Shown: positions 25,628-33,563 of the stretch, piece after piece
How the letters are laid out: the number at the start of each line of letters is the position of its first letter
How positions within the stretch are numbered: the first letter of the stretch is position 1
Origin: Helcococcus massiliensis
Lineage (GTDB): Bacteria; Bacillota; Clostridia; Tissierellales; Peptoniphilaceae
Length of the DNA: 55,302 bases
Reading direction: 5' to 3'
NCBI RefSeq assembly: GCF_900258485.1
Contig: NZ_OGVE01000005.1
Location: 1-55,302 of the forward strand
Program-made: the position numbers and the translations under genes
The notes under the pieces: model-generated
Told to the model about the DNA's origin: nothing
Databases searched by the model: none
The model's input: the letters and a program-made list of their open reading frames with translations, nothing else

Positions 25628-26269
25628 ATGAAACAATATACAGTAATAGGTCTGGGCAGATTTGGTAAATCTGTAGCCAGAGGCCTATATGAATTAGGAA
25701 ATGAAGTAATAGTCATAGATATAGATGAAGAAAATGTAAATGCCTTGGGCGACAATCTTACATCGGCCCTTATTGGAGACTCAACCCAGGTAGATATCTT
25801 GAAGGCTGCTGGAGTTACAGAGGTTGATGTAGTAATCATCGGGGTAACAGACTTCAAAACATCAGTTATGACTGCAGCCCTATGTGAAGAACTGGGTGCA
25901 AAAAAAATAATTGCCAAGGCCAGGGATGAAGTCCACCAACAAATACTTACAAAGGTAGGGGTAGAAAAGGCTATTATTCCAGAAAAAGAATCCGGTAAAA
26001 AGCTAGCCCACAACCTTGTTTATGGTAATGCCATTGAAATGCTTCACTTGGACTCTGACTATGAAATTGTAGAAATCATAGTACCAGAAAAATGGATAGG
26101 AAAGACTTTAATACAATTAGATGTTAGAAATAAATATGGCTTAACCATATTAGGTATAAATAGGGACCAAAAATTTATAGGTAATCCTGATGCTTCCACA
26201 GACTTCAAAACTGGAGATACAGTATTGATAATGGGAGAAATGGAAGCTGTAAATATGTTTACATCGTAA
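25628..26269 (+). CDS. ktrA: KtrA/TrkA-type potassium uptake regulatory subunit
   Basis: A cytoplasmic ring-forming subunit of 213 residues. The N-terminal RCK domain has the nucleotide-binding GLGRFGKSVARGLYELG motif and the distal acidic IDIDEE; the C-terminal RCK_C part (about 135-213) contains IVEIIVPEKWIGKTL. Members gate the channel in response to ATP/ADP, NAD(H) or c-di-AMP. It is co-transcribed with ktrB and followed by a strong terminator. Confidence 0.93.
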   Translation: MKQYTVIGLGRFGKSVARGLYELGNEVIVIDIDEENVNALGDNLTSALIGDSTQVDILKAAGVTEVDVVIIGVTDFKTSVMTAALCEELGAKKIIAKARDEVHQQILTKVGVEKAIIPEKESGKKLAHNLVYGNAIEMLHLDSDYEIVEIIVPEKWIGKTLIQLDVRNKYGLTILGINRDQKFIGNPDASTDFKTGDTVLIMGEMEAVNMFTS

Positions 26270-26275
26270 AATACA

Positions 26276-26305
26276 AGCTGTCAAAGATTTCTTTGACAGC
26301 TTTTT
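26276..26305 (+). terminator. terminator after ktrAB
   Basis: AGCTGTCAAAGA faces its exact complement across two bases and is followed by TTTTT. Confidence 0.9.
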
Positions 26306-26400
26306 ATATATCTAAAAATAGCCAATTGTGACCTTGAGCATAGACATATTTTTTTTCTATGCCATAATGGAGAAGAGATTGAAAAACATAAGGATGTAAA

Positions 26401-27129
26401 ATGGTACTTGAATTTGATGGTGTAAAAAAAGAATATAAATCTTCTGATTTTAAGCTTGATGGTATAAACTTTGACCTTTCTGAAGGAGAAGTTTTGGGCT
26501 TGATTGGACAAAATGGATCAGGTAAATCAACCATATTGAAGATGGCCAACCAGCTTGTAAAGCAAGATGGTGGATCGATAAAATATTTGGGTCAGCCACT
26601 TGAATCCATGTCTGATGAAGACCTAAGACAGGCTAGAAAAAAGATTGTCTATATATTTCAGTCGGCAAATCTTTTAGAAAATAAGACTGTCCTATATCAT
26701 TTGAAGCTAGTCTACAAATTAAATAAGACTAAGGTTGATGAAGATGAAATAGATGAAATCTTAGATTTTATGCAAATATCTAGGCTTAAAAAATCATATG
26801 TAAGACACCTAAGTGGGGGACAAAAGCAAAAGCTTGCCATAGCCATGGCGCTTTTACAAAAACCTAAGGTTCTTTTATGTGATGAAATTTCCTCTGCTCT
26901 AGACGCTAGTGCAGAAAGGGAAATATTTGATTTACTAGCGAAGATAGTTGAAGAAAGAAAGATTTCTATTATGATCATTTCTCACAACCTAGATGTTCTA
27001 AAGAACTTTTCTGACAGGATTCTTCTTTTGGACAAGGGACAGATTCAAAAGGAAATCATTCCGACCAAGTCAGCCAACAAGCAAGAAGACAACTATTTCA
27101 ACCATGTAGTGGAGTATTTCTATGATTAA
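26401..27129 (+). CDS. metN: methionine ABC transporter ATP-binding protein, short form
   Basis: ATPase of a MetNIQ methionine importer, 242 residues. Walker A GQNGSGKST, signature LSGGQKQKLAIAMALL, Walker B VLLCDEISSALD and switch His (IISHNLD) are present. Characterised MetN proteins have about 340 residues with a C-terminal NIL domain that senses methionine; this one stops after the ATPase, so that feedback is absent. The assignment rests on the following MetI and MetQ genes. The permease gene overlaps by 8 bases. I see no SAM riboswitch in the 95 bases upstream. Confidence 0.85.
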   Translation: MVLEFDGVKKEYKSSDFKLDGINFDLSEGEVLGLIGQNGSGKSTILKMANQLVKQDGGSIKYLGQPLESMSDEDLRQARKKIVYIFQSANLLENKTVLYHLKLVYKLNKTKVDEDEIDEILDFMQISRLKKSYVRHLSGGQKQKLAIAMALLQKPKVLLCDEISSALDASAEREIFDLLAKIVEERKISIMIISHNLDVLKNFSDRILLLDKGQIQKEIIPTKSANKQEDNYFNHVVEYFYD

Positions 27130-27793
27130 TTTATTGATAGAAAACAAAGAAGGGATCTGGCAAGCCTTTGTAGAAACCAATATCATGATGGGACTTTCGA
27201 TATTTATCTCAATCATAGTATCCATCCCACTAGGTTCACTTTTATTTGCCTTAAGCCAGGATTATCTCTTGAAAAATAGAACCCTATACCAAATTTTAAG
27301 TATTGGATTAAATATAATCAGATCCATACCATTCTTACTATTTATATTTATCATGATACCAGTCAACAGGGCTATATGGGGGACTTCATTTGGAGTCATC
27401 TCATCCATCATCCCACTTAGCCTGGTAACCATAAGTATATATGCGAGATTTGTGGAGCAGGCTTATTTATCTGTTGACGCCAACATTGTAGATAGAGCCA
27501 TTTCAATGGGGGCTAGCAAGTATCAAATCATCAGATACTTTTTACTACCATCCATTCTTAATGATCTGATCTTATCCTTTACATCAACCATTATTTCCCT
27601 ACTGTCATATTCGACAGTCATGGGGGTAATAGGTGCAGGAGGCCTAGGAGACTATGCCTTTAGAGAGGGTTACCAACAGTACAATTATCAAATGATGTAT
27701 CTAATCATAATAATTTTTGTGCTTTATGTTTTTATAATTCAATCAATTGGCTATTTTATAGCTAAAAAAGTAAATAAATATAAGGAGTCATAA
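27122..27793 (+). CDS. metI: methionine ABC transporter permease
   Basis: A 223-residue membrane protein with about five helices and the BPD_transp_1 coupling motif (VDRAISMGASKYQIIRYFLLPS). SIPFLLFIFIMIPVNRAIWGTSFG and GVIGAGGLGDYAFREGYQ are typical of MetI. It lies between the ATPase and the MetQ lipoprotein. Confidence 0.93.
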   Translation: MINLLIENKEGIWQAFVETNIMMGLSIFISIIVSIPLGSLLFALSQDYLLKNRTLYQILSIGLNIIRSIPFLLFIFIMIPVNRAIWGTSFGVISSIIPLSLVTISIYARFVEQAYLSVDANIVDRAISMGASKYQIIRYFLLPSILNDLILSFTSTIISLLSYSTVMGVIGAGGLGDYAFREGYQQYNYQMMYLIIIIFVLYVFIIQSIGYFIAKKVNKYKES

Positions 27794-28630
27794 ATGAAAA
27801 GAATTTTAGCAGTATTAATGGCGTTGACCATATTTTTAGTTGGATGTGCAAAAGCAGACCAAAAGCCTGAATCAAGCAAAGAAACTGTGAAAGAAGCAAG
27901 TGGAGAATTAAAGACAGTTGAAGTTGCTTCCCACACAAGTCCAATGATAGACATCTTGGAACTTATAAAAGATGATATGAAGGAAGCTGGATACAACTTA
28001 GAAGTTGTGAAAGTTTCAGACAACGTACAAGCTAACGTGGCTTTACAAAATAGAGAAGTAGATGCAAACTTCTTCCAACATGAACCATTCATGCAACAAT
28101 TTAATGATGGTAATGATGGCGATTTAATCAAGGCTACACCTGTATACAATGCCTTAGTAGCATTTTACTCAAATACAGTAAAGAGTTTAGACGAATTAAA
28201 AGATGGGGCAGTAGTTGCTATACCAAATGATCCAACAAATAGGACAAGAGCTTTAAGAATGCTAGCTTCTTCAGGTTTAATCAAATTAGATGATCCTGAA
28301 AGCTACAACTTGGAAGTAAGCAATATAAGTGAAAATCCTAAAAATCTAGCATTCAAAGAATGGGGACTATTAAACTTAAACGAAGCTTTCAAGGAATCAG
28401 ACCTAACCTTTAACTACCCAACATACATCGATGCTTTAGGATTGAAACCTGAAACAGATGGTTTAATTTTAGAACCAGAAGCAGACCAAACATTTGCTAT
28501 TGTTTTAGCTGCTAGAAAAGAAAATGTAGATTCAGATGAATTAAGAGCTTTAATCAAGGCTATAAACTCAGAAAAAGTAAAAGAATTTATAGAAACAAAT
28601 CTAAAGGGCCACGCAAAAGTTGCTTTCTAA
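27794..28630 (+). CDS. metQ: MetQ/NlpA-family methionine-binding lipoprotein
   Basis: A 278-residue lipoprotein: signal peptide ending in TIFLVGC, then a NlpA-type binding fold. Typical segments are VNANFFQHEPFM-like DANFFQHEPFMQQFN, YNALVAFYSNTVKSLDEL, VAIPNDPTNRTRALRMLASSGLIKL and the INSEKVKEFIE end. It binds D- or L-methionine outside the membrane and delivers it to MetNI. It starts directly after the permease stop with AAGGAG upstream. A bidirectional terminator follows. Confidence 0.93.
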   Translation: MKRILAVLMALTIFLVGCAKADQKPESSKETVKEASGELKTVEVASHTSPMIDILELIKDDMKEAGYNLEVVKVSDNVQANVALQNREVDANFFQHEPFMQQFNDGNDGDLIKATPVYNALVAFYSNTVKSLDELKDGAVVAIPNDPTNRTRALRMLASSGLIKLDDPESYNLEVSNISENPKNLAFKEWGLLNLNEAFKESDLTFNYPTYIDALGLKPETDGLILEPEADQTFAIVLAARKENVDSDELRALIKAINSEKVKEFIETNLKGHAKVAF

Positions 28631-28634
28631 TTAA

Positions 28635-28664
28635 AAAAGGTTTCGGAAATATCCGAAACCTTTT
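28635..28664. terminator. bidirectional terminator between metQ and the serine hydrolase gene
   Basis: A 13 bp stem AAAAGGTTTCGGA facing its complement with a 4-base loop. It lies just after metQ (plus) and just after the serine hydrolase gene (minus), with A and T tracts on both sides. Confidence 0.9.
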
Positions 28665-28669
28665 GACTT

Positions 28670-29758
28670 TTAAATTTTATTTTCTATCAAATACCCATAA
28701 ACTTTTTTTATCATATCATTGGCCATTTTCTTTCTTTCAAGTCTCATATATGTGTTGTGGTGGGTGAGATTTGACATGAGGATAATGATTATTTTATTTG
28801 CAAAGTCAAGTAGATAGGCAGGTCCTGTGTATCCTGAAAAGTACACAGTCTTGTCATTTGCCTTAGCTGGGATTTCATTTTCTTCCTCTATTTCATTTCT
28901 AAGTCTAGCACCCATTAGACAATAGGGCTTGGATAGATTTTGGATTTTTATATCCTTATCTTCTTTTAATCTCTTCTTATTTAAGCCATTTATATCATCA
29001 TGGTCTAAGAGAGCCTTAAAAAGATCTCCCTTGATAATTTTTTCTTCCATAAGGGCTTGTAAAAATTTCAACAGGTCACTTGAATTTATAAAGATTCCGG
29101 CGTGTCCTAGAGTAAGATCATAGTCACTTGCTAGCCTTGACTTTGGATCGTGGGGCAATCCAATTCTAGAGTCTTGGTTAATACTCTTATCAGGAAAAAC
29201 TTCAAACCTTGTATCAGCTAGCTTTGAAGTATTTGGACTATATGTCAAAGAAGATAAATTGTATGGGACTTTTATCTTTTCATAAATAAGGTCCTGGTAG
29301 TCTTTCTTATAGGAATTTTCCAGAAGTCTACCTAAAATCATATAGTGGACATCACTATATTGCGGTATTTCACTATAGACATAGGAATCGTTTAAAAGCT
29401 CAATCATTTGCTCTTTAGACTTTGCTTCCTTCAAGTGTCTTGGAGTCCAAATTTCCTGTCTATGGGCTAAAAGATCCCTGATTTTTATATGGCCTAGATT
29501 TATATAGGCTGGATCAATATCACATATTTTTGTATCCAAGTCAAAAATTCCTTCTTGGATAGCAATAAAAGTAAGAATAGCCGTAAAAGTTTTTGATAAG
29601 GAAGCTATATCATAAAGGGTCTCACCATCAACTTGACCTTGATAGTCATAGGAAAGTTTTCCAATATTGTATATTTGTTTTTTATTATTAGCTAGGAAGG
29701 CTAGGGAATATCCGCTGCTATGGCTTCCTAGATTTTTATTTAATATATTATTTATCAT
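28670..29758 (-). CDS. beta-lactamase-family serine hydrolase
   Basis: A 362-residue enzyme of the class C beta-lactamase/esterase fold. The nucleophile motif is SLSKTFTAI (S-x-x-K, about residue 53), the tyrosine region is YSDVHYMILGRLLE, and a late loop reads YFSGYTGPAYLLD, the usual position of the H/K-x-G motif. No signal peptide is present, so it acts inside the cell unless exported otherwise. Such proteins act as esterases, D-amino peptidases or carboxypeptidases; this one cannot be assigned. The ATG has no ribosome site: the -10 TATAAT lies six bases upstream, which suggests a leaderless mRNA. Confidence 0.82.
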   Translation of the reverse strand: MINNILNKNLGSHSSGYSLAFLANNKKQIYNIGKLSYDYQGQVDGETLYDIASLSKTFTAILTFIAIQEGIFDLDTKICDIDPAYINLGHIKIRDLLAHRQEIWTPRHLKEAKSKEQMIELLNDSYVYSEIPQYSDVHYMILGRLLENSYKKDYQDLIYEKIKVPYNLSSLTYSPNTSKLADTRFEVFPDKSINQDSRIGLPHDPKSRLASDYDLTLGHAGIFINSSDLLKFLQALMEEKIIKGDLFKALLDHDDINGLNKKRLKEDKDIKIQNLSKPYCLMGARLRNEIEEENEIPAKANDKTVYFSGYTGPAYLLDFANKIIIILMSNLTHHNTYMRLERKKMANDMIKKVYGYLIENKI

Positions 29759-29764
29759 GGGTAA

Positions 29765-29773
29765 ATTATAGCA
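29765..29773 (-). promoter_or_regulatory. extended -10 promoter of the leaderless serine hydrolase gene
   Basis: On the minus strand TGCTATAAT is followed by TTACCC and then ATG. With -10 at 29770-29765 the predicted first transcribed base is the A of the start codon (29758). Confidence 0.65.
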
Positions 29774-29975
29774 TATCTGAACATATAAAAATGTCTTATG
29801 ATGGTTTAGTAAATTTTAATTTTAGAAAAAGAATATTAAAAACTTAGTAATGAAAACCCCTGAAAGAAGTACATTAAGAAAATTTATAAATTTTAATTTT
29901 ATGAAAAATGCTTATAAAACGTTAGAAACTACTTATAAAAATATAATGATTAATTCTAAAAATATAAATTATATA

Positions 29976-30002
29976 TTGACATTTATCATAAGTTGGTATA
30001 AT
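29976..30002 (+). promoter_or_regulatory. promoter of the PTS IIBC gene
   Basis: TTGACA (29976-29981) and a perfect TATAAT (29997-30002) with a short 15-base spacer. Confidence 0.6.
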
Positions 30003-30013
30003 CTAAAGTTAAT

Positions 30014-30069
30014 GTAGTCGTTTTCACAATTGCTTTTTTTATATTTTTTATTTTGGCAATGGAAACTAC
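30014..30069 (+). promoter_or_regulatory. possible structured leader of the PTS gene
   Basis: GTAG, TTTC and ATTGC at 30014-30033 can pair with GCAAT, GAAA and CTAC at 30056-30069, separated by small internal loops, around an AT-rich loop. The layout resembles antiterminator targets of PTS operons, but no consensus is met and no terminator follows. Confidence 0.35.
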
Positions 30070-30122
30070 TCAGAGGCTATGTAATAGGATATAGCTGAAA
30101 AAAAAATTATAGGAGGGAACTA

Positions 30123-31601
30123 ATGAAAAGTTCATTACAAAGATTAGGTAGAGCTCTTATGCAACCTGTGGCAGTTTTGCCTTTAGCAGCTCTTTTACTA
30201 GGTCTTGGTTACTTTATAGACCCAACAGATTGGGGTGCTAACAGTGTAATAGCAGCATTCTTAATAAAATCTGGTGATGCAATTTTAAGTAATTTAGGTA
30301 TCATTTTCGCGGTAGGGGTAGCTTTTGGTATGTCCAAAGACTCTCATGGTGCTGCAGCATTATCAGGTTTAGTAGCATTCTTAACAATACTTATGTTGTT
30401 AAAACCTGAAAACGTAGCTTTATTAAGAAGTTTTGACCCAAAATGGGCAGAAGCAGGTAATGTTGATAACTTTGCTTTCCAAGGATTCTCAAAAGTTAAT
30501 AATGGGAATGCATTTATAGGTATTTTATCAGGTATTTTAGGAGCAACTGCTTACAATAAATTCCATGGTGTGAAATTACCAGATGCATTTGCATTCTTCA
30601 GCGGTAGAAGATTAACACCTATCATGTCTTCATTTATGGCTATGGTAGCATCATTAATCTTAATGTTCATCTGGCCAGCAGTTTACCAAGGATTAGTATC
30701 ATTTGGTCAAACATTACTAGGTATGGGACCTGTAGGAGCAGGTATTTATGGATTCTTCAATAGACTATTAATACCAACAGGACTTCACCACGCATTAAAC
30801 CAAGTATTCTGGTTTGACTTAGTGGGTATCAGTGACATTAACAATTTCTTAGGAAATGTTCAAGAATCAATAACAGCTACATATCACCCAGGTATGTATC
30901 AAGCTGGATTCTTCCCAGTTATGATGTTTGGTTTACCAGCAGCAGCTATAGCAATGTTCACAGTAGCTAAACCTGAAAGAAAGAAATATGCTAAATCTGT
31001 ACTTTTAGCAGCAGCATTAGCATCATTCTTAACAGGGGTTACAGAACCAATTGAATTTGCATTTATGTTTATTGCACCACAATTATTCTTAGTACACGCA
31101 TTATTAACAGGTATTTCAGTATTCTTAGCAGCTCAATTAGGATGGTATGCAGGATTCGGATTCTCAGCAGGATTTGTTGACATGTTCTTAAGTTCAAGAA
31201 ACCCAATGGCTGAAAACTGGTATATGTTAATAGTATTAGGCTTAGTATATGCAGCAATTTACTTCTTAATCTTCAGATTTGCAATTGTTAAATTAAACTT
31301 AAAAACTTTAGGTAGAGAAGATGTTGTAGAAGGTGAAAACACAGAATTAGCAGCAGATACTAATTACACAGCTATGGCTAGAAAAATCTTAGAAGGTCTT
31401 GGCGGAAAAGATAATGTTACGGGATCAACATATTGTACAACAAGACTTAGATTAACAGTTAAAGATGATAGTCTAGTAAATGAAGAAATTATTAGACAAA
31501 CTCAAATAGCTGGTATAATGAGACCAGGTAAAGGAAATGTTCAAGTTGTAGTTGGACCACAAGTACAATTCGTACATGATGAGTTTGAAAAATTATTATA
31601 G
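30123..31601 (+). CDS. PTS transporter subunit IIBC, glucose/N-acetylglucosamine family
   Basis: A 492-residue protein with a membrane EIIC domain (about 1-395) and a C-terminal EIIB domain (about 410-492). EIIC shows LMQPVAVLPLAALLLGLGY, GLHHALNQVFWF and FLTGVTEPIEFAFMF. EIIB has its phospho-cysteine at C438 in STYCTTRLRL. It imports and phosphorylates a sugar; the sequence fits the NagE (N-acetylglucosamine) or glucose branch. No EIIA domain is fused, so an EIIA must come from elsewhere. AGGAGG precedes the ATG. A terminator separates it from the next gene. Confidence 0.9.
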   Translation: MKSSLQRLGRALMQPVAVLPLAALLLGLGYFIDPTDWGANSVIAAFLIKSGDAILSNLGIIFAVGVAFGMSKDSHGAAALSGLVAFLTILMLLKPENVALLRSFDPKWAEAGNVDNFAFQGFSKVNNGNAFIGILSGILGATAYNKFHGVKLPDAFAFFSGRRLTPIMSSFMAMVASLILMFIWPAVYQGLVSFGQTLLGMGPVGAGIYGFFNRLLIPTGLHHALNQVFWFDLVGISDINNFLGNVQESITATYHPGMYQAGFFPVMMFGLPAAAIAMFTVAKPERKKYAKSVLLAAALASFLTGVTEPIEFAFMFIAPQLFLVHALLTGISVFLAAQLGWYAGFGFSAGFVDMFLSSRNPMAENWYMLIVLGLVYAAIYFLIFRFAIVKLNLKTLGREDVVEGENTELAADTNYTAMARKILEGLGGKDNVTGSTYCTTRLRLTVKDDSLVNEEIIRQTQIAGIMRPGKGNVQVVVGPQVQFVHDEFEKLL

Positions 31602-31615
31602 AAAAATAAAAAATA

Positions 31616-31639
31616 AAAAGAGCGGAAACGCTCTTTTTT
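31616..31639 (+). terminator. terminator after the PTS IIBC gene
   Basis: AAAAAGAGCG, a GAAA tetraloop and CGCTCTTTTTT: a classic hairpin with T-tract. Confidence 0.95.
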
Positions 31640-31675
31640 CATTTTAAATGTATTATATAAATATATGTTTACAAA

Positions 31676-31705
31676 TTGTACGAATATTAGTAGTGTGCTA
31701 ATATA
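31676..31705 (+). promoter_or_regulatory. promoter with inverted-repeat operator
   Basis: TTGTAC (31676-31681) and TAATAT (31699-31704) are 17 bases apart. ATATTAG (31684-31690) and CTAATAT (31698-31704) form an exact inverted repeat with a 7-base spacer inside the promoter, so a dimeric repressor probably binds there. Confidence 0.65.
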
Positions 31706-31741
31706 TAAATGTAAGTTGATAAAAACAATAAAGGAGAATAT

Positions 31742-32644
31742 ATGGCGAAAAGATTAGTAAGTGCAAATGCATCTGATATTATTAAGATGAGTGCAGAAGA
31801 GTTGAAAAACAGTATTAAAGCTAGTGAGGGAAGAGTAGTTCTGACAGAAATTGTCGCTACTAGAGAAGCGTATGAGCCTGGAATTACTGGGGCAGAGATT
31901 GCATGTGCTTTCGGATCGAATATGGTTCTATTGAATGGTGTAGATATTTTTTCACCAGTTATAGAAGGATTAGGTCAATATGATGATAACAACTTTGTTG
32001 AATTATTAAAGCAATATACAGGAAGACCAATTGGGTTAAATCTTGAGCCTGTAGATACTGAATCTGATATGCTAGAAGATAGGGTTGTAATATCAAAAGG
32101 TAGACAAGCATCTAAAGAAACTTTTTTAAGAGCTAATGAAGTAGGATTAGATTTTGTTTGCTTAACAGGAAATCCAGGTGTTGGAGTTTCAAATGAAGCG
32201 GTAATTAATGCAGTAAAAATAGCTAAAGAAAACTTTGACGGGCTAATAATTGCTGGGAAAATGCATGGGGCAGGTGTAAATGAGCCTGTAATTACTGTAG
32301 AAATAGCTAAAGAAATTATAGATGCAGGTGCAGATATTATACTAGTTCCATCTATAGGATCTGTTCCAGGAGTAAGACCTGAACAAGTATATGAAGTTGT
32401 AGACTATGCTCATTCAAAAGATATTTTAGTTATGTCAGCAATAGGTACAAGTCAAGAAACAAGTGATTCTGAAACTATAAAAAGAATGGCTATAGATAAC
32501 AAGATTGCGGGAGTTGATATACAACATATTGGAGATGCTGGCTATCATGGTATGTCAATACCTGAAAATATCTATGATTTAAGTGTTGCAATCAGAGGCA
32601 GAAGACATACCATCACAAGTATGTCAAGATCAATTAATAGGTAA
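31742..32644 (+). CDS. PTS-associated conserved protein, TIM-barrel-like
   Basis: A 300-residue cytoplasmic protein of a conserved family often found beside sugar PTS genes in Firmicutes (recent domain name DUF7916, as I recall it). Repeating beta-alpha units and Gly-rich strand ends are visible: RVVLTEIVATREAYEPGITG, PIGLNLEPVD, DFVCLTGNPGVGVSN, LIIAGKMHGAG, IILVPSIGSVPGV, ILVMSAIGTSQE and IQHIGDAGYHGMS. This pattern suggests a TIM barrel acting on a phosphorylated substrate, but the reaction is unknown. It has its own promoter with a palindrome. AAGGAG lies before the ATG. Confidence 0.7.
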   Translation: MAKRLVSANASDIIKMSAEELKNSIKASEGRVVLTEIVATREAYEPGITGAEIACAFGSNMVLLNGVDIFSPVIEGLGQYDDNNFVELLKQYTGRPIGLNLEPVDTESDMLEDRVVISKGRQASKETFLRANEVGLDFVCLTGNPGVGVSNEAVINAVKIAKENFDGLIIAGKMHGAGVNEPVITVEIAKEIIDAGADIILVPSIGSVPGVRPEQVYEVVDYAHSKDILVMSAIGTSQETSDSETIKRMAIDNKIAGVDIQHIGDAGYHGMSIPENIYDLSVAIRGRRHTITSMSRSINR

Positions 32645-32712
32645 AAAATAAAAGAACTATCTAAATCAAATTGTAAGTGAACCCATAAATACAAAATAAA
32701 TTAATAGTAATT

Positions 32713-32755
32713 TAAGCGGAATGTAAGCTGTAAGCAACAGATAAGATTCCGCTTA
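32713..32755 (+). terminator. possible terminator after the TIM-barrel gene
   Basis: TAAGCGGAAT pairs exactly with ATTCCGCTTA across 23 bases, followed by ATTTTTAAT. Confidence 0.65.
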
Positions 32756-32784
32756 ATTTTTAATAACTCACTAAAATAAACAAT

Positions 32785-32812
32785 AAAAAATCAGGTATAA
32801 ATACCTGATTTT
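32785..32812. terminator. bidirectional terminator, serves the 36-residue peptide gene
   Basis: AAAATCAGGTAT and its exact complement with a 2-base loop, bounded by A and T tracts, lie 10 bases past the stop of the minus-strand peptide gene. Confidence 0.85.
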
Positions 32813-32822
32813 ACTTTACTTA

Positions 32823-32933
32823 CTAATTTTGATCGTTTTCTTCTTTTCCAGTCCAATAGCTAATTATCTTTGGAGCCTGTGTACATGCCCAAATAAAAGC
32901 TGCAGTAGAGGCTAATTCTAATAATAATTCCAT
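32823..32933 (-). CDS. small peptide of 36 residues, unknown
   Basis: ATG at 32933-32931 runs for 36 codons to TAG. AGGAGGG lies five bases upstream of the ATG and a strong terminator lies just downstream, which together support a real gene. The N-terminal half (MELLLELASTAAFIWACTQA) is hydrophobic enough to enter a membrane and holds one Cys; the C-terminal half is polar and ends KEENDQN. Size and layout recall small membrane peptides, type I toxins or AgrD-like precursors, but no family motif is met. It lies after the tmRNA/tRNA unit on the same strand. Confidence 0.6.
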   Translation of the reverse strand: MELLLELASTAAFIWACTQAPKIISYWTGKEENDQN

Positions 32934-33012
32934 AAGCCCTCCTAAAAATATCTGTACAAATAGTTCTTCACTTTAGATATAAATATCTTATTGCTATATT
33001 TTTACTTATTCA

Positions 33013-33041
33013 ACAAAACGGCCTGTATAAAGCCGTTTTAT
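33013..33041 (-). terminator. terminator of the tmRNA-tRNA unit
   Basis: AAAACGGC and GCCGTTTT pair across nine bases, six bases beyond the tRNA 3' end; on the minus strand a T-rich tract follows. Confidence 0.85.
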
Positions 33042-33046
33042 TGTAG

Positions 33047-33122
33047 TGGTGGAGATGATCGGGATCGAACCGACTACCTCTTGAATGCCATTCAAGCACT
33101 CTCCCAAATGAGCTACATCCCC
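33047..33122 (-). tRNA. tRNA-Ala (GGC anticodon)
   Basis: 76 bases that fold as a full cloverleaf: acceptor GGGGATG/CATCTCC with one G-T pair, D arm AGCTC..GAGTG-type, anticodon stem CTTGA/TCAAG with loop ATGGCAT (anticodon GGC, alanine), T arm with GTTCGATCC, and an encoded CCA at 33049-33047. It follows the tmRNA by eight bases on the same strand. Confidence 0.93.
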
Positions 33123-33130
33123 ATATTTAT

Positions 33131-33480
33131 TGGTGGAGGTAAGGAGAGTCGAACTCCTGTCCAAAATAGCTTCCCAAAGACTTTCTACATGTTTAGTTGA
33201 TTTTTAATTTTCCCATTTTATATGTAAACCAACAAAACAAATAAAATGGTAGCTTCATAAAATCCTAGTCTAGGCAAAGCTTACTAGACTTAGTTTGCCC
33301 ACTTAAATATGATACCAGTTGCTAGTCGTGGGATCTAACAAGTGGCAAGCTGACTTAAATTAAGCAGCTAAAGCGAAGTTATTATCTTCTGCATTTAAAT
33401 TTAATTTGCTATTTTTAGGAAGTATGCCCTTCCACATGCTTATCTATGTTCCAATATCCTGTCGAAACCAGAATACCCCC
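33131..33480 (-). ncRNA. ssrA: transfer-messenger RNA (tmRNA)
   Basis: A 350-base RNA that frees stalled ribosomes. The 5' end GGGGGTATTCTGGTTTCGACAGG and the 3' end GTTCGACTCTCCTTACCTCCACCA form the tRNA-like part; acceptor GGGGGTA pairs with TACCTCC. The tag frame ends KLNLNAEDNNFALAA-stop, with the usual ALAA degron. The exact first tag codon is uncertain (AGC or AAA just before). Pseudoknot-forming repeats fill the rest. CCA is encoded. Confidence 0.95.
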
Positions 33481-33563
33481 ATATCTGTATATATGATTAT
33501 ATTATTAAAGACAGTTATAGTCAAATATATGTTATAATAGTTTAGATAAGAAATGGAGGAAAT

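Larger units (their letters stand above)
29759..30122. other. divergent intergenic region between serine hydrolase and PTS genes
   Basis: Holds the leaderless promoter (29765-29773, minus), about 200 AT-rich bases in which I see nothing (29775-29970), then the PTS promoter at 29976-30002 and a structured leader at 30014-30069. Confidence 0.6.

Noticed and set aside
26305-26400. SAM riboswitch or T-box ahead of metN
   Set aside because: The leader is under 100 bases and shows neither the SAM-I core nor a T-box sequence.
30014-30069. Known riboswitch in front of the PTS gene
   Set aside because: Pairing is possible, but no conserved riboswitch core is met and no terminator follows, so only a candidate structured leader is listed.
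32991-33200. Plus-strand reading frame over the tRNA and tmRNA
   Set aside because: It is antisense to two clear RNA genes and has no ribosome site.
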